From positions 62,001 through 126,000 of the forward strand of contig JADDOH010000307.1 of NCBI GenBank assembly GCA_016648135.1: DNA of 64,000 bases, read 5' to 3'. The notes below the pieces were generated by a model. The model made no database searches. It had not been told where the DNA came from and saw nothing but the letters and a program-made list of their open reading frames with translations. Within the stretch, counting starts at the first letter, position 1; each line of letters begins with the position of its first letter. Shown one piece after another: positions 56,721 to 64,000 of this stretch. A program made the translations under genes and the position numbers. Source of the DNA: Agrypnia vestita. Taxonomy: Eukaryota > Arthropoda > Insecta > Trichoptera > Phryganeidae.

Positions 56721-57275
56721 TTATCTGTTCTGATACTGAAAGACAAACAACAGGAAAGCCCAAAAAGTCTTCAGAGAATATACCTACTTAATTTTTCTGA
56801 AAAATAATTGAAGCTGAACTTTACCATTTTAAGTTATCTTAGTTGCAGTAATAATTACACTCGAGTTAATGGCTAGCGCGCCATTTCGTATTTACACTTA
56901 TAAAATCATATTGGATGGTTTTTGTGGCCATTATTTTAAGATATGCATATCACGATTGCCACTAAGTGTTGTGTTCAGAATGCCATTCGTGCATAAGCTT
57001 GCATTTAAGGCAGTATCGTCATCTGCCTTTATCCAGGAGGGGTAACTTTGGCCACTTTAATAATTATTATTGCTTCCGTAAGCACCGTGGGTGTACGAGT
57101 TTATTTAAGGCTGTAATATTCGTCAGACAGTGTATAGGCATTAAAGTTCAAAGACAAGATAATAAAAATACTAAACTATAATTTTATAACTGTTAAGTTT
57201 AAGAAATAAACTAAGCCACCGAGGGATTTTTCTACTGACTTCTTTCAATTAAGCTAAGGCAACTAATTTGTAAAT

Positions 57276-57501
57276 TGTGGGGTATAGGTATAAGCAAAAG
57301 CAGCATTATCCAAAATTCAAAAAAAAATTGAATGCGGTCACCGAGGATTACAAATTTAAAATTTACCGAATTCTATCTCTTTCAAAATCATGTTTCCTAT
57401 AAAATTATAGGCTCTTAAATCTCATATTCAGTACAGTAAGAAATCCTGGATAACTGCATTATTCTTTTTTGATTTTGCCGCCTTTGATTTTATACCCCAC
57501 A
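57276..57501. mobile_element. Palindromic MITE, family P, copy 3
   Basis: Left TGTGGGGTATAGGTATAAGC, right GATTTTATACCCCACA. Inner words GCGGTCACCGAGGATTACAA and TAAGAAATCCTGGATAACTG. About 226 bp. Confidence 0.7.
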
Positions 57502-57774
57502 ATTAATATACATTAATTATTATAATAATAAACAATTGGATTTAATTATATAATGAAGGAGTGATATATTTTGTGAAAATATATCACCCCAAAACCTCAA
57601 CATTAAATAAAACATTTTCAAAAATGGCTTACGAGTATAAATGTATTAAGATTTGATAAAAAGTGAATTTTTAAGATAAGTCAAGCTTCTAGCCTAAATA
57701 TATGTAATACAGAATATTTTTTGAGTTTGTTCAAATCTTTCAGAACAGTGCTGGATTTATGTCACAGAGACATT

Positions 57775-57918
57775 ATTAATCAATTAGTGTATATTATAGA
57801 TATCTCACAGAGACGAAACTGTATTAATCAATTAGTGTATATTATAGATATCTCACAGAGACGAAACTGTATTAATCAATTAGTGTATATTATAGATATC
57901 TCACAGAGACGAAACTGT
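57775..57918 (+). repeat. Three 48-bp tandem repeats
   Basis: Units at 57775, 57823 and 57871 are identical, starting ATTAATCAATTAGTGTATAT and ending GACGAAACTGT. Because 48 is divisible by three the forward frame stays open, but the peptide has no domain. Perfect identity suggests recent expansion. Confidence 0.9.
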
Positions 57919-57965
57919 CATAAGTCCTGTTACACCCAAATGACTTCTATACCTACTTTCCCATA

Positions 57966-58009
57966 ATTAATACAGTTTCGTCTCTGTGAGATATCTATAA
58001 TATACACTA
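57966..58009 (-). repeat. Inverted copy of the 48-bp unit
   Basis: Exact reverse complement of 44 bp spanning a unit junction of the array, 47 bp downstream of it. Together they could form a long hairpin. Confidence 0.9.
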
Positions 58010-59044
58010 TATGTAATAGTTATGAGCGGTAACTAACTAACAGACCACTGCGCCATTCCGATAGAACACCATATTTCAGTCCTGGCATACCACTCTTCTC
58101 ATTCACGCTTTTAGTTATTAAAGTTATTATCAATATTCGGTTTATCTGATAATGTCAGGTCTTTCACGGACGCCATTTGTTCATGTAGATTTAATATTCA
58201 CTTCATATATTTCCTTTTCCTTCTGATCCATCAGGTTCCGTACGAGTACCAACTAAGGCTAGGACAATCTTAAAGTTTCCATCAGATTTAACAAATTACA
58301 CGAATTGCTGTACAGAGAATTAAACAAATACAATATAAAGTAAAATGGAGATTATCATTTTCAAGGTTTATAAATCCTGTAATATTATGATACAATAAAA
58401 GGATTTATAATACGAATATATTCGTTGATTCATTCCGTTATTTGCTTCTTTCCTTGATCAAAGTGATAATGGAAATTATGAAATCAAAGTTACCCTCCTT
58501 TTCTGTACTTTATATTTGCGATAAGGGTGAACTCACAAGCTTTCTGAGTCATACTTAAAATGTTGAGTGGGTACTTGCATATATTTAAAATTGATATTCG
58601 ATTGGTAGCGTGTATTTCGCATTCTAAAGGTTATTTGTTCAGTAAACAAAGAGAGCGATACCTATCAGGATCAATTTTAAATCACTCAGACAAAGTACTG
58701 AAGGATATATGTATGAATGTTAAATATATATCCGCTATTAATATATTAAATATGAATCTTAAAAATTTTAACGTTTATTTAGTATCGAGATGATTAACCC
58801 GTGCCATATATGGTCCCAATGTTAAAACAGATTCTCTATCATTTTTATAATAAAAATCACATTAAATAGAATATATGACTTGGATAAATTAACTAACAAC
58901 GGACTATCAAAATTATTATACCTTCCATGGGATACACAAAGTAATTTGTGACCATCGCAATACAAAAACTGAATTGCTAAAAATAAATAGTATGTATATT
59001 AATCAATTAATAAAAAGAGACTACATATAAGATCGAAAAATTGA
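58010..59044. other. Intergenic DNA
   Basis: AT-rich, no gene. TAACTAACTAACAGACCACT... ACACCATATTTCAGTCCTGG (about 58030-58100) resembles the sequence at the end of the window (about 63827-63915), so both probably belong to one decayed repeat family. Confidence 0.4.
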
Positions 59045-59120
59045 CGGCGATGTATTATCATTGGATAACGCGCCATTCCCGGATGGATTGAAAATCCGTT
59101 GGTTCGAATCCCGCCAGCCA
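59045..59120 (+). repeat. tRNA-like SINE head or tRNA pseudogene
   Basis: Has ATTGGATAACGCGCC, an anticodon-like GGATTGAAAATCC (GAA, Phe-like) and a T-arm-like GGTTCGAATCCCGCC, but the acceptor 5' strand does not pair with GCCAGCC. It is therefore not a functional tRNA gene. Confidence 0.55.
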
Positions 59121-59699
59121 AAAAGCAGCCAAAATATTTTTTCGTTGGTTTGATTTTTCTGTGTCTTGTTTAATTAATTACTAAATTTGTTTATATTTTA
59201 CAACTTAAGTTTTGAGAGTACTTCACCTGTCGTTAGAGATTCTGTAACTGTCGAAACTTAAGTAGCAAAATTTAAAATTATCATTAAACTCATGCACAGG
59301 TGACATGTTTGTGTTTTCACACTATTTAATGATCATGAATAATCTGTGCCCACAACGTTAACGCCAAAACAATCAATAAAATAAAAACAATTTTCGTAAT
59401 AATAGGGGGTGCCTCAAAGCAGTTCAGCAATTGGCTATCGCTTTTATATTCGCTATTTTTTATTCGTAATGCCCTCATAATGCAAAACGCATCTAGTGTT
59501 TTTATTTCCATATGTGTGATTATGGAGTTCTATAAACTTACCTCCGTAACAATATATACGATTCCTACATTACATTCAATGAAAACTCTACCTTGGAGGT
59601 TTTTCTTACTGGCAACAAAGACAGTATACACTCCTTGGACGGGAGCCTATTGTAACGAAATGGCAAAAGAGATTTCGTACAGAATCCTTCGTAATACGT

Positions 59700-60134
59700 A
59701 AATGACGTCAATGACATAGAAGCCTCTGGCACAGTCTTTTACAGTCTCGTATTATCTACAGAATAATCTAGGAGGTTCGACAATCTAGTTTTTGTGTATA
59801 AATAGCGCGGATCTAGGCCGATGCGCAGATTCTTGTTTTGACAGATTCAGTGCGAAACGAGTCGCGGAAGATGACCAGGATTGCCCAGTCGTAAATTGCG
59901 AAGTGACAGATATCGATCGAAATAATCGATAATACTACTTAGATACATAAGGTGAAATAAATAAATGCAATAAATACTACTTGCGAGAATTTAATGTTTC
60001 CCACGAAACATGCGATTTAAAGAATAACGTGTTTGTTGCTGCGAATAGTTTAATTCGTGTTAAGTGACTTTTTAATCAATCGCTAATTAATTTCCAATGT
60101 TTTCGTTTGCCTCCCGCAGCCACGACACGTGACA
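59700..60134 (+). mobile_element. LTR fragment, same family as 46465-47224
   Basis: Contains AGAATAATCTAGGAGGTTCG, the TATA box TGTATAAATAGCGCGG (about 59798), GTGCGAAACGAGTCGCGG, AATAAA-rich sequence, and ends GCCACGACACGTGACA, identical over these blocks to the inverted LTR. The 5' end could not be placed. No internal genes are present downstream. Confidence 0.65.
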
Positions 60135-63100
60135 CTATATTAAATCAAATATGTATTGATTGATTATTAATTTGATGTATTTATATAATTTTTTTTTTTT
60201 GAAAAGATACACTATTCTAGAGCACTGTGTTTTGTTTTTTAGGTTAACCTCAAGCGATAAACCTATTAATTAAATACATTGTAATATGTCCTGGACGTCA
60301 TATGTTGGCCTTCGGTGACCAACGATGTGAGGAGTTGTGTCAAGTCACTTGAAAAAGTTCAATGGATCAGTGATACTGTAAGGAATTTCTCAGAATCAGC
60401 CTTTTTACATGACCAGCGTGAATAGAGATAAAAAATCTACAGCAGTAGCGTTTGTTCCTCCGAAGCCTTCGCCCGGTGCTAAGGTAGCCGAACAAAAAAT
60501 GGATCACTGTACAATAATTATGGTCTTTCTTTAAAATAGATAAGGTGGTAATACTCTCTTGCCGGAGATCAATAATTAATTTTCTAATTTAGCAAGTAGG
60601 TACCTACTCGTCTCGAGTATGATCCGGTCTAGTCACGGAATTAATATGATTATCACACAATTAATTGCTTTAGTTCATCACAATCTTCTGTAAAAGATAT
60701 CTTATTAGATAAGACGGTTAGAATATATTCACGTTTACAAACCACGTGATTAAACACTAAAAGAATGTGATTAAATATTCAAATGTTTCAAACACTTTTA
60801 CATCTATATATCAAATAAAAACACATAACTTTTTCAAAATGCACGGTGTAATCCTGTTGACCGTTTTAAAAATGCTATAAGACAAACACAGGCTGTTGGC
60901 ACAGTTGCCCCGCCGCGGCAAACAGCCTTATTATTTGAGAACACAAGGAACGACCGCCTTTAACCTTTCTGTGATTTTATTTATTCAGTTGGACCTATTT
61001 TGAGTTCTCTCCCCTTCTTCACAAAGTTCGATGAACTATTTTGTTTTGTTATATATTTCATCATCCTAACAAATTATACATTTTTACTATTTATTTATTT
61101 ATTTATTTTGTTTTGGGGAAAATTAACAGCAAAACAAGAATCTTAAAAATATGAAATAATGGTTTTTACAATTATGACAATTACAAATTTTCCACTGAAT
61201 ATAAAAATTTACTTTAATAGCGAGTGGAGAGGGTGGAAGGGAATGTGGGACGGGAGTAGTAGGGAAGATATAATGTACAAATTAGTTTGGGTGCGGTAGT
61301 GTAGATATTGTTTGTTTTATGTTTCTTATTGTTGCGTTGAAAATGTCAATGTGGTGATAGTTTGTGTTAAATGAATTTGTGGATCTGTACATATTCGCGT
61401 ACATTCCAGCAAACTTAAATATTTGTGTAACACATAAAATAAATTATATAGTATTCTTGAATGTCAGAAAAAATTCAATAAATTTTGACTTAATTGCCTA
61501 CACTCAAGGTAGTTTTTAAAAAGTTCTAGTTTATGAATAGCCATTTACGTTGCATGCCTTTTTTAACCTAAAAAGATAATTTGTTTTTCTGTTAATATAA
61601 AATTAATTCTTGAATGCTTAGCATGCATAAAACAAGTATCAATACATTCTAAATAAATAATTGAACATAATAATTTTAATGATATTAAATCTTTTCCGAC
61701 TAATCTCTTTTATATTGATCTTTTAACTGTTATTTTTACATTAAAAATTAAATTAAGGTTTTTTTCATTTCATTCTTATCTTAAATTATTTGCATACCCT
61801 TAGCTATGCTAGCATACACATATGCTAGTATATCCGTAAATACCTTGTACAAGTACTTGAAATTATGCCAGTCTCAGCACAGATTTTGAGTGCAATCTAA
61901 TATCACAGGTGAGTCTGACAGAGAAGTCGTTCTCGCGCTAAGGACAGAATAGAGTTGAGCGTGAGGTGAGCTATAAATCACTAAGGTTTGTATTTTGTAC
62001 GTAGAGTAGAATGACGTAATTAGTATATAACGACCTTCACGGGCTTAGGGATTTTATCTATGGACAATGGACACCCACCATTATAATAAAAATTGTATAC
62101 ACAAATTAAAGTAAAATATTGAAAAAAGTCACATCTTTGCCGAATTCATTTATTTCAAAAGGATAATTCACTCTTACGTATCGTGTATGCTTTCTTTCGA
62201 ATTTATAACGCATACAGGACATTATGATTTTATTTTTTTTGGAAACCAAACAGCTTATTTATAGTAAGTAAAACAACAAAAATATGTATGAAATACTGAA
62301 GCATTTTAACACAAAAAATAATCAGGGAATCAAGAGTAGCAGGGTACAAGACCGCCAATCGAACCCTTCCAGGATCATTAAGCAATATATATTTATGTAT
62401 TTTGGTCATGATTCAGGTCTTGCGAAGGAAGAACTGGAAATTTATAACCTTCCAGATAACATCGTTAGGGAAGATAGTATAAAAGTAAAGCGAGCGTGTT
62501 ACCAGTGCCACGTCCATACTGAAACACGGTTGCCAGTTGATATACACACCTGCACACGGTTCTGACGCATCGCTTCAATTTTCATTACCTCTGCCTGCTC
62601 TGATGATGTACAGTATAAATCGTTAAACGCTTTATAGGGCAGAAGCCAAAGCCGGTTGATATATCGACCACCCATTTTTTGAGTAAATAAATCATATAAT
62701 ACTCATAGTATTTTAAAACTCGTGGTGAAAGACGTTCTCAAGAATGTTTATTGGTTGAAAAAACATACAGCAACGTGAAGTTTGCTGAAAATCACTCGCA
62801 ACCATTTTTTAAGTGCGATGTGCCATTCTGAATTTTATGAAATAAAATAAAAATTGCCCTTGAAAGGGTTAACGATAAGCAATTCGGTGATGAAGTAACC
62901 GATAGGTCATCCGGGTAATTTTTAAAATGGTAAGGGTTGCGTGTGGTATGGGGAATACTTGTTTGTGCTGGCCTGTTTAATAGAATGGAGAGTTGTAAAG
63001 ACATAAACAGTGAACAATTTCTTTGTCGACTGGCGGCCTATAGGTATATTAATTTGAGTCTATTGTTTTACGTCATCTTAATGATCATATCTTGACCGCT

Positions 63101-64000
63101 ATTATACGAATGACATTTCACAGATGTCTTGGGATTTCTCATAGAAACTTTACTATGAGAAATTCCCCGTCTATTTTGACAATGATATTATTACGATTAT
63201 ATTATTACTGTTAATTGACGACCGTTAACCCGAGAACAGGAGGACTATTTTGTTCTTCTAAAATGCGACATCTTTCTATGTTTAAAGAAAATAAACGTAA
63301 TCACAATGCATTTTTTGGACCAAAGTGTAATATCATGTTAACCGATTTTCTTAACGGTTACATATTGAACATTTTACACTAAATATAAAACCTTTGAAAT
63401 GCATTTACAAAATACTTAAAATAGTGGAAAAAATAGTGTACCCTTACAATGACTAATTTTATATGCATTTTTTAGCATTCATAGTAAGGAAATTAAAACA
63501 GAATGTAGTTATTTAGTATTTTATGATGTGGTTTAATTTCATTCTTCACCCTTAAGGCAAAGCTCAATACACGAGTTGTCGAGTGAATTATTGAAATTAT
63601 TTATAGTTAATGGTGCACGTAATATGATTGTTTTCAAAAAAGGCATAATAGCCTTTGGAAAATGTAAGGGTAGCAAGATACTTGCCGCCACCAATACAAG
63701 GATTATATAAGAGTGGCAATATATTTGCCAGACTATTTGGCAGATTTGAGAACATTTTTTATGAAAAATATAAACTTTGTGATATTATATACCTAATGCA
63801 TGTTATATAAACGTAAAAAATATTTTACTAACTAACTAACTAACCATCACGCCGTTTCCCCGAAGGGGTATTCAAAGAGGATAGAACGCCATATTCCTCT
63901 ATCTTGGCACACTACTTTTGCTTCGGCTACATTTATTCATCTTCTCATGCATGCTCTATGGTTGTTGAGGCTTTTAACAAGGCCATTCTCCAGTTCTTGT
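60135..64000. other. AT-rich gene-free tail of the window
   Basis: No gene recognised. Points of note: a hairpin at about 60892-60929 (AGGCTGTT and AACAGCCT arms), an 11-bp perfect hairpin at 63134-63163, an open frame at 62284-62565 without a known domain, and a (TAAC)n run followed by a repeat-like segment (63827-63915) shared with about 58030-58100. Confidence 0.45.

Larger units (their letters stand above)
54180..57275. other. Intergenic DNA with repeat fragments
   Basis: Poly-A/T-rich DNA with a GACAGACAACG run (about 54410), a tRNA-like scrap (about 54898-54945), SINE copies (56019-56164 and 56621-56720) and a MITE fragment (about 56290-56475, ending AGCTAGTCCACAATACT-like sequence also seen at about 46397). 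No gene is supported. Confidence 0.4.

Noticed and set aside
57721..57966. Repeat protein of 16-residue units
   Set aside because: The open frame is a by-product of a 48-bp DNA repeat; no gene structure around it.
59045..59120. Possible tRNA-Phe gene
   Set aside because: The acceptor stem cannot pair and the D-arm half is missing; more likely a SINE head or pseudogene.
62590..62670. CTGATGATG followed by a possible stem and GCCGGTTGATAT, a possible decayed ribozyme
   Set aside because: No proper stem II and no GAA before the putative stem III.
1..64000. CRISPR arrays, rRNA genes, bacterial operons
   Set aside because: None seen; direct repeats here are tandem minisatellites or transposon copies, and all gene structures are eukaryotic.

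Overview
The window is a 64-kb stretch of AT-rich animal nuclear DNA, most likely from an insect. The evidence is spliced genes with GT-AG introns, large gene-poor gaps, tRNA-derived SINEs, and many insect-type transposons (mariner, Tigger/pogo, hAT, RTE-like, Jockey/CR1-like, Penelope-like). Short GTAGGTACCTAC-type motifs recall Lepidoptera, but the order cannot be fixed from this sequence. There is no sign of a prokaryotic or organellar origin.

Three host genes are supported. (1) 2.5-8.9 kb, + strand: an SLC52-family riboflavin transporter, two coding exons split by a 4.9-kb intron, 468 residues. (2) 16.7-22.7 kb, - strand: a 1904-residue protein that I read as Rough deal/KNTC1, the large subunit of the kinetochore RZZ complex. 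Its coding sequence is one uninterrupted 5.7-kb exon behind a short 5'-UTR intron. (3) 28.2-32.4 kb, + strand: the mitochondrial protease ClpP in five exons, with the Ser-His-Asp triad intact. The genes are functionally unrelated, so nothing suggests an operon or cluster.

Everything else is repeats. Many have readable boundaries: a 2.1-kb element with a perfect 8-bp duplication in the SLC52 intron (4841-6984); a mariner (10858-12147) with a hAT-type MITE inside it; a Tigger-like element (23884-25025); a hAT-like element with a perfect 8-bp duplication ending about 160 bp upstream of the ClpP start (26961-28018); a TTAA-flanked element (44181-45420); several palindromic MITE families; SINEs; LTRs; and LINE tails.

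The most interesting signal is a set of hammerhead-ribozyme-like motifs carried by Penelope-like retroelements. At least five sequence families occur at 34.1, 35.7/36.3, 51.0-51.4, 52.1/52.7 and 54.1 kb, several as head-to-head inverted pairs. Each has a CUGANGA-type core, a stem II hairpin and GAA, followed in most copies by a short palindromic stem III (ACATGT, ACTAGT, ACGT, ACCGGT), and usually a complementary stem I. Three loci also retain GIY-YIG endonuclease coding sequence. One of these elements is nested in a MITE with a perfect 14-bp target duplication.

A second theme is short perfect inverted repeats of 11-30 bp that no element explains. One is an 18-bp hairpin inside the SLC52 coding exon. 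The SLC52 start codon also overlaps the stop of a 4-codon upstream ORF.
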